64,000 nucleotides of DNA. Source: an uncultured Pseudomonadota bacterium. Its GTDB lineage: Bacteria; Pseudomonadota; Gammaproteobacteria; Burkholderiales; SG8-39. Position 1 is the stretch's first letter; each line of letters opens with the position of its first letter. The translations under genes were made by a program, and so were the position numbers. Of this stretch, positions 10,345 through 18,676 are shown piece by piece. The stretch spans positions 124,001-188,000 of the forward strand of contig CAIXPL010000001.1 of NCBI GenBank assembly GCA_903921325.1, read 5' to 3'. The notes below the pieces were generated by a model that saw only the letters and a list, made by a program, of their open reading frames with translations, did no database searches and was not told where the DNA came from.

Positions 10345-11646
10345 ATGAACAATTTCGATACGATGGCACGCCGCCGGCGTCTGCTGGTTTTGACCTTGCC
10401 TGTGATAGTGGGTCTGGGCGGGCTCGTGCTGGCCGACAAACTCTCTGCGCAGGCCGCAGCGGGCAGTGCAGCGCAGAGCGCATCTGGCAGTGCGGCAGTG
10501 GCCGCGGTGGTGACGGTGAGTGGCATGCCCGCAGTCATCGATGCGGCCAACCTCTATAGCGAAACCACGTCGTCGCATATGAGCGAAGCGGTACGCCAGG
10601 ATCTCGAGCGCGTGTACGTCCCCAATCTACGTTCGAATGATGTGAGCGTGATTGATCCGATCGGCATGACGGTGGTTGATCGCTTCAAGGTCGGCAAGGC
10701 GCCCCAGCATGTGGTGCCTTCCTGGGACCTGCGCACCCTCTGGGTAGCCAATAATGCCGAACGCACCAACGAGGGAAGCGTCACGGCGGTCGATCCGCGC
10801 ACCGGCAAGCCGGGCAAGACGATTGCGGTCGATGATCCCTACAATATGTACTTCACCCCCGATGGGCGCTCGGCCATCGTGGTGGCCGAGGCACGCAAAC
10901 GCCTGGACTTTCGCGATCCGGTCACCATGGCGCTGCAATATTCGATCGATGTGCCCGGCTGCGGCGGGATCAACCATGCCGATTTCTCGATCGATGGCCG
11001 CTATGTCATTTTTACCTGTGAATTCGAAGGTACGGTTGCCAAGATCGACTATGTCAACCGCAAAGTATTGGGCTACCTGAAGCTCACGATGCCCGCAACC
11101 CGGTTCAAGGACTCCGGGCCATTTGACCCCAGCAAAACTGAAATATGTACTGTCACCAAGGGCATGCCGCAGGACATCCGCGTGTCACCCGATGGGCATC
11201 ATTTTTATATTGCCGACATGGATGCCGATGGCATTCACGTTCTGGACGGTGATTCGCTTCGCCAGGTCGGTTTTATTCAGACCGGTCCGGGTACCCATGG
11301 GCTCTACCCCAGCCGCGATGGCAAGAGCCTCTACGTCGCGTTTCGCGGTAGCCACAAGGTGCACGGCAAACCCAAAGGACCAGGTGGTGTGACGGTGGTC
11401 AATTTCGCCACCGAAAAGGTCACTGCGCAATGGCCCATTCCCGGGGGCGGTAGTCCCGACATGGGCAATGTCAGTGCCGATGGCAAGGCGCTGTGGCTGT
11501 CGGGGCGTTATGACGATGTGGTCTATCGCTTTGACACCACCAGTGGTGCCGTGGCCCAGATCAAAGTCGGCAAGGAACCGCATGGATTGACCGTGTGGCC
11601 GCAGCCAGGGCGCTATTCCCTCGGGCATACCGGAAACTTGCGATGA
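10345..11646 (+). CDS. secreted YVTN/YncE-type beta-propeller protein
   Basis: The protein is 433 residues with a basic N-terminus and one hydrophobic stretch (LLVLTLPVIVGLGGLVLA), so it is exported or membrane-anchored. The rest consists of repeated blades of the YVTN beta-propeller type, such as VYVPNLRSNDVSVIDP and LWVANN. This fold is shared with cytochrome cd1 propellers, but no heme motif is present. An Ala/Ser-rich linker (about 30-55) separates anchor and propeller. Its stop codon overlaps the start of the ThDP-enzyme alpha gene (ATGA), so it probably belongs to the same operon. Periplasmic binding or electron-transfer scaffolding is possible; function is not known. Confidence 0.8.
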   Translation: MNNFDTMARRRRLLVLTLPVIVGLGGLVLADKLSAQAAAGSAAQSASGSAAVAAVVTVSGMPAVIDAANLYSETTSSHMSEAVRQDLERVYVPNLRSNDVSVIDPIGMTVVDRFKVGKAPQHVVPSWDLRTLWVANNAERTNEGSVTAVDPRTGKPGKTIAVDDPYNMYFTPDGRSAIVVAEARKRLDFRDPVTMALQYSIDVPGCGGINHADFSIDGRYVIFTCEFEGTVAKIDYVNRKVLGYLKLTMPATRFKDSGPFDPSKTEICTVTKGMPQDIRVSPDGHHFYIADMDADGIHVLDGDSLRQVGFIQTGPGTHGLYPSRDGKSLYVAFRGSHKVHGKPKGPGGVTVVNFATEKVTAQWPIPGGGSPDMGNVSADGKALWLSGRYDDVVYRFDTTSGAVAQIKVGKEPHGLTVWPQPGRYSLGHTGNLR

Positions 11647-12176
11647 ACGCAGGCGCGCGCTCAAAAGGAGCGCTGCATGGGGCGAACATCATCCAGGCCA
11701 TCAAGGCGGCGGACGTACGGCATATCGCTGCACTCCCGGATATCACGACGGTCGATGGCCTGCTCAAACCCATTGCGCTCGATCCTGCATTTGATCTCAT
11801 TCGGGTCTGCAAGGAAGACGAGGGCATCGGAATTTGTGCCGGTCTCAGCTACTGTGACCAACGAGCACTGGTGCTGATGCAAAGCACCGGTTTGCTCGAT
11901 TCGGTGAACGCCCTGCGCTGCAATGCAGTCGAGTATCAGCAACCAATCTGTTTGCTGGTGGGTTTGATTGGCAAGGAACCGGGTGTTGCGCCAAGGGCTT
12001 CATCCGAGTACGGCGTGCGCATTGTCGAGCCCATACTGGAGGCCTTGCAGATTGATCACATCCTGATTGAAACGGATGACGACGTCGATAAAATGGTGCC
12101 GGCCATCGCACGAGCCTATATCGCATCGCGCCCACTGGTCATGCTCATTGGACGTCGACCGGAGGCGGGACAATGA
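11643..12176 (+). CDS. ThDP-dependent decarboxylase, alpha (Pyr-domain) subunit, sulfopyruvate decarboxylase-like
   Basis: This is a 177-residue N-terminal-type thiamine diphosphate (ThDP) domain. A glutamate in CKEDEGIGICAGLSY lies near residue 60, where the family has its cofactor-activating Glu. The stretch VLMQSTGLLDSVNAL resembles sulfopyruvate/phosphonopyruvate decarboxylase alpha chains (ComD-like). The start is the ATG overlapping the upstream stop; an in-frame ATG further upstream lies inside the propeller gene and is unlikely. The stop overlaps the beta-subunit start (ATGA). The two chains together would make one active ThDP site. The true 2-oxoacid substrate is unknown. Confidence 0.8.
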   Translation: MNAGARSKGALHGANIIQAIKAADVRHIAALPDITTVDGLLKPIALDPAFDLIRVCKEDEGIGICAGLSYCDQRALVLMQSTGLLDSVNALRCNAVEYQQPICLLVGLIGKEPGVAPRASSEYGVRIVEPILEALQIDHILIETDDDVDKMVPAIARAYIASRPLVMLIGRRPEAGQ

Positions 12177-12745
12177 AGCGCGATCTTGCGTTAGCCGCTT
12201 TGGCCCGCCACCGTACCGATCAGATCGTGGTGTCGGTATATCACTCTGGTTTTGACTGGCGACGCATTGCGCCGCATCCGCTAAATTTTTACTCGGTGGG
12301 TGCGATGGGACTTGCGTCATCCAATGCATTGGGCCTTGCACTCGGGCGACCCGATAAGCAGGTGATCGTGCTCGATGGTGATGGCAGCCTGCTGATGAAT
12401 CTGGGCAGCCTCGTGACGATTGCAGCGGCGGCCCCGGCCAATCTGATTCACTTCGTGTGCGAGAACGGAACCTATGAGGCCAATGGTGCAGTGCCGATCC
12501 CAGGCCAGGGGCAGGTGAATTTTGCGGGTCTGGCGCGTGCTGCCGGCTATCGCGAGGCGCACGAGTTCTCTGAGCTGAGCGTGTTCGAGGCGGCTTTGCC
12601 CGCCCTGCTGAAGGTGCACGGCCCCGTATTCATTACACTTGAGGTGGAGCCTGGAGAAGCCTCACCTCGCGACTATGCGTTTGTACACGGTGAGCAAACG
12701 AGGGCAGACTTTCGCTCTGCACTGCGGGCCAGTCGCCCACGCTGA
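12173..12745 (+). CDS. ThDP-dependent decarboxylase, beta (PP-domain) subunit, sulfopyruvate decarboxylase-like
   Basis: This 190-residue partner of the preceding gene carries the ThDP/Mg-binding signature LDGDGSLLMNLGSL (about 64-77), followed some 30 residues later by ENGTYE, the GDG-x-N motif of the family. The order alpha (Pyr) then beta (PP) and the coupled overlap match comD-comE-type pairs and aepY-like split enzymes. The enzyme would decarboxylate a 2-oxo acid such as sulfopyruvate or phosphonopyruvate. Two binding-protein genes downstream suggest that uptake of the parent compound is co-expressed. Substrate assignment is inference only. Confidence 0.8.
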   Translation: MKRDLALAALARHRTDQIVVSVYHSGFDWRRIAPHPLNFYSVGAMGLASSNALGLALGRPDKQVIVLDGDGSLLMNLGSLVTIAAAAPANLIHFVCENGTYEANGAVPIPGQGQVNFAGLARAAGYREAHEFSELSVFEAALPALLKVHGPVFITLEVEPGEASPRDYAFVHGEQTRADFRSALRASRPR

Positions 12746-12820
12746 ATCGGAGCTGCAGGGCAGGGTAATGCAGCCTCCGACAGAGCGGTTGCACGCAGTT
12801 GATACGAAGGGAGGAGACAA

Positions 12821-13873
12821 ATGGGTCGCTTGCCGATGCACCATCCGGTGGCCGTTTGGCGTTGGGTCCTGCACAGGGCTGTGGGGTTAGCGCGGGCAGA
12901 CTTCGCATGCTTGTCGACGGCCAGTTTGATCTTGATCGGCACGGGCGTTTGCCGAACCGATTCGGCGCATGCGCAATCAGCGTACCCGACGCGCTCGATA
13001 AGCTTTGTCGTACCGTTTCCGGCAGGGGGTACTTCGGACATTCTGGCGCGCCGCTTTGGGCAGAAGATCACTGAATTCAGTGGCCAGACTGTGGTGATTG
13101 AGAATGTTACCGGTGCGAGCACGATCCTGGGCGCCGAGCGAGTCGCAAAGGCGCCGGCCAATGGCTATACCTTCTTGGTGGCGACTTCGACGACCGTGTC
13201 GACCAATCCCAATTTGTTTCGTACGTTGCCTTATTCAATCGATGACTTTGAGCCGGTCGCTCTGCTCGGCCAGCATCCTCTAGCCCTGCTGGTGAATGCG
13301 GCATTGCCCATCGCGACAGTGAATGATCTGTTGGCCCGCGCCCGCACCGTGCCTGGCGGCCTAACGTATGCATCGACCGGACGTGGCGGCCTGTCCGAGG
13401 TTTTTGGCGAGATGCTGAAGGCAGCCTGGAAGGTGCCCATGCGTGATATTCCGTACCGCGGTTCGGCACCGGCCGTGACCGCCATCCTGCAAGGGGAGAT
13501 CGATTTGCATTTTGATGGCATCACTTCGTCGCTGTCCCTGTATCGCGGCGGCAAGTTACACATCCTCGCTATCACTGGTGCGACGCGGTCGAGCTCGGTA
13601 CCCGAGTTACCGACCTTGGTCGAGCTGGGCTACAAGGACTTGGTCATCGGTAATATCTATTGCCTGCTGGCCCCGCGTGGCACGCCGCGACCGGCCATTG
13701 AGACGATGAATACCTTGATCGCACGCGCGCAGAAGGCACTCGCGCAGTGGTTGATCGATGAGGGCATTACTCCCGATGCACTGAGCCCGCAAGGCTTGCA
13801 GCAATTGATCGCACGCGACAATGCGCAGATGGCCCGCATTGTTCGCGAACTACGCATCCCTTTGGTGGATTGA
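12821..13873 (+). CDS. Bug/TctC family periplasmic solute-binding protein
   Basis: This 350-residue extracytoplasmic binding protein is of the Bug (tripartite tricarboxylate carrier receptor) family. After a long basic N-terminus and hydrophobic segment, the mature protein begins near AQSAYPTRSISFVVPFPAGGTSD, the family hallmark. VIENVTGASTILGAERVAKA and the later PTLVELGYKDL are further conserved segments. The ATG follows a strong GGGAGGAG ribosome site. No TctA/TctB membrane subunits are in the window, as is common for the numerous orphan Bug proteins in Burkholderiales. It probably binds a carboxylate related to the upstream decarboxylase. Confidence 0.9.
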   Translation: MGRLPMHHPVAVWRWVLHRAVGLARADFACLSTASLILIGTGVCRTDSAHAQSAYPTRSISFVVPFPAGGTSDILARRFGQKITEFSGQTVVIENVTGASTILGAERVAKAPANGYTFLVATSTTVSTNPNLFRTLPYSIDDFEPVALLGQHPLALLVNAALPIATVNDLLARARTVPGGLTYASTGRGGLSEVFGEMLKAAWKVPMRDIPYRGSAPAVTAILQGEIDLHFDGITSSLSLYRGGKLHILAITGATRSSSVPELPTLVELGYKDLVIGNIYCLLAPRGTPRPAIETMNTLIARAQKALAQWLIDEGITPDALSPQGLQQLIARDNAQMARIVRELRIPLVD

Positions 13874-13877
13874 ACAG

Positions 13878-14867
13878 ATGACGAATTCGATGAAACTGCC
13901 GGTGTTGGCGCGTGTCCTGGCGGTTGCCTTCCTCGTACTCTTTTTGAGTGCAACCTACGCGCAGCCAGCGGGCTATCCCAATCGTTCTATCCGTGTCATC
14001 GTACCGGCCGGATCCGGTGACAGCTGCGACATCTTGTCGCGCCTGGTTGCGCAGCGAATGGCTGAGCGGCTTGGGCAGCCCCTGGTGATTGACAATCGCG
14101 CCGGTTCGAGCGGACAGCTCGGGCTCATGATGATCAAGCAGGCGGCGCCTGATGGCTACACTCTGGGCTGCGGGCAAGGCGGCAGCATGGTGATCGTGCC
14201 ATTGGCCTATAGCAAAGTGGGCTATGACAGCGTGCGCGACTTTGCGCCGGTGGCGCTAATGGCGTCGAACTTTCTGGCACTTGCGGTGAGCCCCCGATTT
14301 GCCGTCAACAGCACCCAGGAACTTATTGCCTATGCCAAGGCCAATCCTGGCAAGGTGACTTTTGGCACCAATGGCGAGGGCGCTTTTCTGCATTTTGCCA
14401 CCGAGCAGTTTCGTCTGATGGCCGGATTTGACTACCTGCATGTGGCCTATCGATCGATGGCCGCAGTATTCACCGATATGCTGGCTGGGCAGATCAATGC
14501 AACGCTTGCCTCTTACATCTCGGCGCAGCCGCTGGCCGCTGGCGGCAAGATCCGGATCCTCGGGATCGCGCGGGCGCAACGCCTGCCGGAGTTGCCCGAT
14601 GTGCCGACACTGGCTGAAGCAGTGCCAGGATTTACCTCAGGCGGGTGGTTTGGTCTGATTGCACCGGCGGGCACGCCCAGGGACATTGTCAACCTGTTAA
14701 ATCGCGAGGCTAATCTTGCCTTGAGTTCACCCGAAGTGAGTGAGCGCATGAAGACTCTGGGATTGGAATCCCATGGCGAGTCCCCCGAGGCCTTTGCCCG
14801 CTTGATTCAGGATGATTTTGCAAACTGGGGTAAAGTCGTCACGCAGATCGGGTTCAAGCCGCTGTAA
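13878..14867 (+). CDS. Bug/TctC family periplasmic solute-binding protein
   Basis: This second Bug protein of 329 residues starts 4 bp after the previous stop. It has a signal peptide (LPVLARVLAVAFLVLFLSATYAQ, cut near Ala-Gln), then AGYPNRSIRVIVPAGSGDSCD, VIDNRAGSSGQLG and a C-terminal PDVPTLAEAVPG stretch typical of the family. It differs clearly from its neighbour, so the pair is an old duplication or a two-specificity set, not a recent copy. The in-frame ATG at 13821 lies inside the upstream gene and is rejected. Same operon as the ThDP enzyme. Confidence 0.9.
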   Translation: MTNSMKLPVLARVLAVAFLVLFLSATYAQPAGYPNRSIRVIVPAGSGDSCDILSRLVAQRMAERLGQPLVIDNRAGSSGQLGLMMIKQAAPDGYTLGCGQGGSMVIVPLAYSKVGYDSVRDFAPVALMASNFLALAVSPRFAVNSTQELIAYAKANPGKVTFGTNGEGAFLHFATEQFRLMAGFDYLHVAYRSMAAVFTDMLAGQINATLASYISAQPLAAGGKIRILGIARAQRLPELPDVPTLAEAVPGFTSGGWFGLIAPAGTPRDIVNLLNREANLALSSPEVSERMKTLGLESHGESPEAFARLIQDDFANWGKVVTQIGFKPL

Positions 14868-14917
14868 TCTGGCGTGCTGATCGGTGCACGGGTTCGCTCG
14901 ATTAGCCGGAGGTTTTA

Positions 14918-15157
14918 TTGGACGATAAGCAGATCGAACGCGTCGTACGGCAGTTACGGGCTTATCTGACTGAGCGTCCACGTAGTGCGGACACGCTGGA
15001 AGGGATCCATCACTTCTGGCTGGTGGTTGAAGCGACGGGCACACAAGCACCGATCGCGGCGACGCTGGAGGCACTGTGCCGACTTGAATCCGAAGGCTTT
15101 CTTGAGCGCCGCGCCATTGGTAAGACGTGGTTATGGCGCAGACCCATTCCTCTTTGA
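14918..15157 (+). CDS. small winged-helix-like hypothetical protein
   Basis: A 79-residue protein starting at TTG, supported by a CCGGAGG ribosome site (14906-14912). The sequence reads as a compact helical domain: ADTLEGIHHFWL, then IAATLEALCRLESEGFLERR, then a short basic beta-hairpin (GKTWLWRRP). This is the layout of a small winged helix in which a residue set after the recognition helix forms the wing. Similar short proteins occur in other beta- and gammaproteobacteria without known function. It sits 50 bp after the second Bug gene and may close that operon. Confidence 0.55.
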   Translation: MDDKQIERVVRQLRAYLTERPRSADTLEGIHHFWLVVEATGTQAPIAATLEALCRLESEGFLERRAIGKTWLWRRPIPL

Positions 15158-15462
15158 GCGCTGCGTCTACTTCAACGCAGCAGTGAAGGCCGTTGTCGGC
15201 GTTGGACGCGGTAAGGCGACGTCCCTAACTCGAATTGGCCCGCATCGGGCAGTGGCGCTGCGCAGGCCGCAGCCAAGCGTAATTCTGTGCGGAATTCGTT
15301 TGGCACCAACGAGACAAATTTGTCCTACCCGAAAGCGATGGAACTCGCGCAAGGCAACCCAAAATGCCTTTTGCTTCGGCTGCTTAGGGCCTCGAACCAG
15401 GGGTGCGGCAAATCCATCCCGGTCTCTGGAAAAATCATCCTGATTCGATTTTCCTCAAACAA

Positions 15463-15477
15463 GTCATGCCACATGAC
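15463..15477. promoter_or_regulatory. palindrome, candidate activator-binding site (UAS)
   Basis: GTCATG-CCA-CATGAC is a perfect 6-3-6 inverted repeat centred about 200 bp upstream of the -12 element of the sigma-54 promoter. Position and symmetry suit the Fis-type helix-turn-helix of the sigma-54 activator encoded at 42625. A shorter perfect palindrome, TCATT-GA-AATGA, lies at 15498-15509. The two share no obvious half-site, so at most one may be the true operator. Confidence 0.35.
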
Positions 15478-15656
15478 ACAGCCTGCAGTAATCTAACTCA
15501 TTGAAATGAATATAGAAAAACAGTGTCTGCGGGCTGATTCTTGCACCATCAGATGCCACCACTTTTGCCATCGTCGGCAAACTATCTTCCAGTTGACCCG
15601 GTAGGTTCGTTACTTTATGGCCTATAAATACCTATGTAAATCATATAGATAGAAGC

Positions 15657-15672
15657 TGGCACGCATTCTGCT
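15657..15672 (+). promoter_or_regulatory. sigma-54 (RpoN) promoter of the T6SS operon
   Basis: TGGCACGCATTCTGCT matches the -24/-12 consensus (TGGCACG-N4-TTGCW) at every position but one. GG (15658-15659) and GC (15670-15671) are separated by exactly 10 bases, as required. Transcription would start near 15683, leaving a leader of about 45 bases before tssBC. A sigma-54 activator gene at the other end of the locus supports the reading. Confidence 0.85.
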
Positions 15673-15728
15673 TAAAGCCCCCGTGAGGCTGGACGGATTA
15701 ATCCACCAATGGGAACGGGGGTTGTGAC

Positions 15729-17984
15729 ATGGGCGAAAGCATTCAACAGAAGCTGTTGCGGGTCAGACCTCCGCGGGTCAGGATCACCTACGACGTTGAG
15801 ATCGGAGATGCGATCGAGAAGCGTGAATTGCCATTCATCGTGGGTATTTTCAGCGACTTGTCGGGCGATCGTGAGTCACCGAGTACGCTCCCCGCCTATA
15901 AAGATCGGCGATTGACGGACATTGACCGCGACGTCTTTGACGACGTCATGTCAGCATCATGCGTCCGACTCTCCTTGGCGAGCATCACGGATCCGGTTGC
16001 GACAACCGATCCAACGAAACCAGTCAACTTCACGTTTTCGGGAACCAAGGATGCCAACGGGAAGGTGCTGCTGCCAGCGGTCACTGCGTTGCTATTCAAA
16101 AGTCTCGACGATTTTGAACCGTTGAGCATTGTGCATGCCGTGCCGGCGCTGTCCTCGCGCTACCAAGCCCGCGGCAAAATCCGAAAATTGCAGGGAATGG
16201 CCGAAATCAATGACCAACTGGCCGAGCTGCTTGACAGCATTGTCTCCTCCGGGGGGGCCGCAGCTCGTACTACCTTGCTTTCGACCTTTCCGGCAGATCA
16301 ACCAGACACCTGGCGAGCAGCAGCGGTAAATGCCGGGACACCGCCAGTACTAGCGGCAACGGTACCTCCGAAGGACGCGCAAGAGAAAGAGGCAACGGTA
16401 CCGCCGGAGAACACGCAAGAGAAGGAGGCGACAGTACCGCCGGAGAAAGTGCAAGAGCCTGCCGCAACGGTACCCAAGGCGGCCTTGCCAGATATCACTG
16501 CGCAGGTCCTTGACTTGTTGTTCACGCCTACGGCGCTACCTGCAGATGCCACGGATGCTGCAAAGGCGGTCATTCAAGCTGCAGACGCCAGCAGCAAAGC
16601 CAGCGCACTGGATTTGATTGGCAATCTAGTGGCAGAAGTGATTGCCCCGCTCAACGCAAGCTCGCAACTGGCCTGGAACAAGGGGGTCAGCCTTCTCGCC
16701 GATGAGCGGGTGAAGCAAATTGACGAAGAGTTGAGTATGCGACTCTCGGCGATCATGCATTCGCCGACTTTTCAAGCGATTGAGTCGACCTGGCGTGGTT
16801 TGCAATACCTGGTGTTTCGCACCGAAACGAGCACGATGCTCAAGTTGCGGCTATTCAACGCAACCAAGGACGAGCTCCTGGCCGATATGGTAAAGGCGGT
16901 CGAGTTCGATCAAAGCGCCTTGTTCAAGATGATCTATGAGGCGGAATACGGAACACTCGGCGGCACACCGTACAGCTTGCTGGTGGGTGGCTATGAGTTG
17001 GGTCGTAATCCACAGGACATTGACTTCCTGAAAAAAATCACCGAAGTGGCTGCGGCAGCGCATGCACCTTTTATCGCGGCTGCTTCGCCGAATCTGTTCG
17101 GATTGCCGCGCTTCGATCAACTGGCTCGTCCGCGCGACCTCGCAAAGACGCTCGACTCGAATGCGAATCCCGATCTGCAGGGCTGGACCGAGTTCCGGCA
17201 GATGGAGGATTCACGCTATGTGACGCTGGTGCTGCCACACGCATTGCTGCGCTTGCCCTATGGCGAGAACACCCTACCCGCCGAGGGCTTGAACTTCACC
17301 GAAGACGTGACAGGGCCGGACAACTCGAAGTTCCTGTGGGGCAATGTCGCATTTGTGATTGCTGAGCGGATCACCAATGCGTTCTCGCTTTACAACTGGA
17401 CGGCAGCCATTCGCGGTGTGGAAGGTGGGGGCCTGGTCGAGGGGCTGCCGCTGTACACCTACTCAACCGACGCTCACCTGCGCTTGCTGTTTTGCCCGAC
17501 CGAGCTCGATATCACCGATCGTCGCGAGAAGGAGTTGAACGATCTCGGGTTCATTGCTCTTTGTCACCAGAAGGGCACCGGTAACGCGGTGTTCTTTGGC
17601 GGTCAAACGACCAATCTGCCAAAGAAGTACAACACGGACTCGGCTAACGCCAACGCCAAGATATCGGCCATGTTGCCCTACATGCTGGCTGCCTCGCGAT
17701 TCGCGCATTACATCAAGGTGATCATGCGCGACAAGATTGGCAGCTTTCAAACGCGCGGGACGATCGAAGCGCATTTGAATACCTGGATCTCGCAGTATGT
17801 GCTGCTCGATGACAACGCATCGCAGGATGTGAAGGCTGCGTTCCCGCTGCGTGCCGCCAACATTGTGGTCACCGATGTGCCCGGTTCGCCGGGGGCTTAT
17901 CAGGCGACTGTATTCCTGAAGCCGCATTTCCAACTCGAGGAACTCACGACCTCGATTCGACTGGTGGCGCAGCTACCTGTCTAA
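15729..17984 (+). CDS. T6SS contractile sheath protein, natural TssB-TssC fusion
   Basis: This 751-residue chain carries both sheath subunits in one uninterrupted frame. Residues 1-170 are TssB (VipA): SIQQKLLRVRPPRVRITYDV, then ELPFIVGIFSDLSG, DRDVFDDVM and FKSLDDFEP. Residues 250-751 are TssC (VipB): QAIESTWRGLQYLVFRT, then LLVGGYELG, FIAAASPNLFG, LRLPYG and a complete C-terminus ending LEELTTSIRLVAQLPV. Between them lies an Ala/Pro/Glu linker (about 175-250) with three 12-residue repeats. In characterised systems these are two genes of about 165 and 490 residues. A GGGGG ribosome site precedes the ATG. First gene of the T6SS operon. The sheath wraps the Hcp tube and drives injection by contraction. 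Confidence 0.93.
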   Translation: MGESIQQKLLRVRPPRVRITYDVEIGDAIEKRELPFIVGIFSDLSGDRESPSTLPAYKDRRLTDIDRDVFDDVMSASCVRLSLASITDPVATTDPTKPVNFTFSGTKDANGKVLLPAVTALLFKSLDDFEPLSIVHAVPALSSRYQARGKIRKLQGMAEINDQLAELLDSIVSSGGAAARTTLLSTFPADQPDTWRAAAVNAGTPPVLAATVPPKDAQEKEATVPPENTQEKEATVPPEKVQEPAATVPKAALPDITAQVLDLLFTPTALPADATDAAKAVIQAADASSKASALDLIGNLVAEVIAPLNASSQLAWNKGVSLLADERVKQIDEELSMRLSAIMHSPTFQAIESTWRGLQYLVFRTETSTMLKLRLFNATKDELLADMVKAVEFDQSALFKMIYEAEYGTLGGTPYSLLVGGYELGRNPQDIDFLKKITEVAAAAHAPFIAAASPNLFGLPRFDQLARPRDLAKTLDSNANPDLQGWTEFRQMEDSRYVTLVLPHALLRLPYGENTLPAEGLNFTEDVTGPDNSKFLWGNVAFVIAERITNAFSLYNWTAAIRGVEGGGLVEGLPLYTYSTDAHLRLLFCPTELDITDRREKELNDLGFIALCHQKGTGNAVFFGGQTTNLPKKYNTDSANANAKISAMLPYMLAASRFAHYIKVIMRDKIGSFQTRGTIEAHLNTWISQYVLLDDNASQDVKAAFPLRAANIVVTDVPGSPGAYQATVFLKPHFQLEELTTSIRLVAQLPV
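16356..16478 (+). repeat. 36-bp tandem repeat encoding the TssB-TssC linker
   Basis: Three in-frame 36-bp units (16356-16391, 16392-16427, 16428-16463) and a partial fourth encode ATVPPKDAQEKE, ATVPPENTQEKE, ATVPPEKVQEPA and ATVPK. Units differ at several bases, so this is not a fresh expansion. The acidic/proline character predicts an extended flexible tether. Because units are a multiple of three, gain or loss of a unit would change tether length without breaking the frame. Confidence 0.9.
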
Positions 17985-18032
17985 GCGGCACATCTGACAC
18001 GTCAACCAGTCATTGATTGAACGAGGTAAATC

Positions 18033-18617
18033 ATGGATCTGATTCTATTGGAACCGGGCAACAAGGACATCTTCGGCGGCGACAATTCGTGGGCCAATGG
18101 CGAGAGCCTGATCGACAACAAAGGCGATATTTGGCAAGGCTTTGCTCCGCCTTCGAAGAATCTTGGACAGTGCTTCCAACTGCTGTCTGTGCACCAGGGA
18201 ATGAAGCAACAGATCACGACCGATGTCAGCAATTCGGCGCGTACGTCCGGCCGTCCGATCGTGACTGAGTTTACTTGCGTCAAGTATGTCGACAAGACTT
18301 CGGTGAAGCTCTACGAATATTGCTTGCGCGCCGAGCCGCTGGGTAAGGGGGCACAGAAGCCCTCGATTATTCACATCCTGCGTAACTCGGGTGATAAGGC
18401 CGCGAACATTCTTACCATCTCACTGCGCGACGTGTTGATCAGTGAGATTCAGTTTCAGACCCAGACCGATGACATGCCTACCGAGCAGTTCAAGCTGAAT
18501 TTCACTGAAATTCTGTGGACCTATACGGTGCAGACCGCGGACATGCAAACTCCGGGCAGCATGCACACCGGTTGGAGCCTCGCGCGCAATCGACCGATAG
18601 GCGATTTCACGAAGTAG
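18033..18617 (+). CDS. hcp: T6SS tube protein Hcp (TssD)
   Basis: This 194-residue Hcp forms the stacked hexameric rings of the inner tube and also chaperones small effectors. Characteristic stretches are ITTDVSNSARTSGRPIVTEFTCVKYVDKTS-like in the first half and LNFTEILWTYTVQ near the C-terminus, which resembles the usual Hcp FxKIxWTY segment. It is about 25 residues longer than the common 160-170, with extra residues at the N-terminus and C-terminus. It lies 48 bp after tssBC, so the sheath and tube genes are co-expressed, and it starts at an ATG preceded by GAGG. Confidence 0.88.
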   Translation: MDLILLEPGNKDIFGGDNSWANGESLIDNKGDIWQGFAPPSKNLGQCFQLLSVHQGMKQQITTDVSNSARTSGRPIVTEFTCVKYVDKTSVKLYEYCLRAEPLGKGAQKPSIIHILRNSGDKAANILTISLRDVLISEIQFQTQTDDMPTEQFKLNFTEILWTYTVQTADMQTPGSMHTGWSLARNRPIGDFTK

Positions 18618-18676
18618 CGGCTAGCCCCAGGCAGCCCCTGCCGACCGATCGTTGCGTCTTCATTCGGAGGTGGATC

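Larger units (their letters stand above)
15158..15728. other. long intergenic regulatory region upstream of the T6SS
   Basis: No convincing gene is seen in these 571 bp; the short open frames have no ribosome site or recognisable content. The right half is AT-rich relative to its surroundings. It contains a sigma-54 promoter (15657-15672) and two perfect short palindromes 150-200 bp further upstream, the normal distance for binding sites of a sigma-54 activator. It is best read as the control region of the T6SS operon. Confidence 0.6.

Noticed and set aside
15287-15496. Small plus-strand ORF (69 codons) upstream of the T6SS
   Set aside because: No ribosome site and no recognisable content; it lies in the presumed control region.
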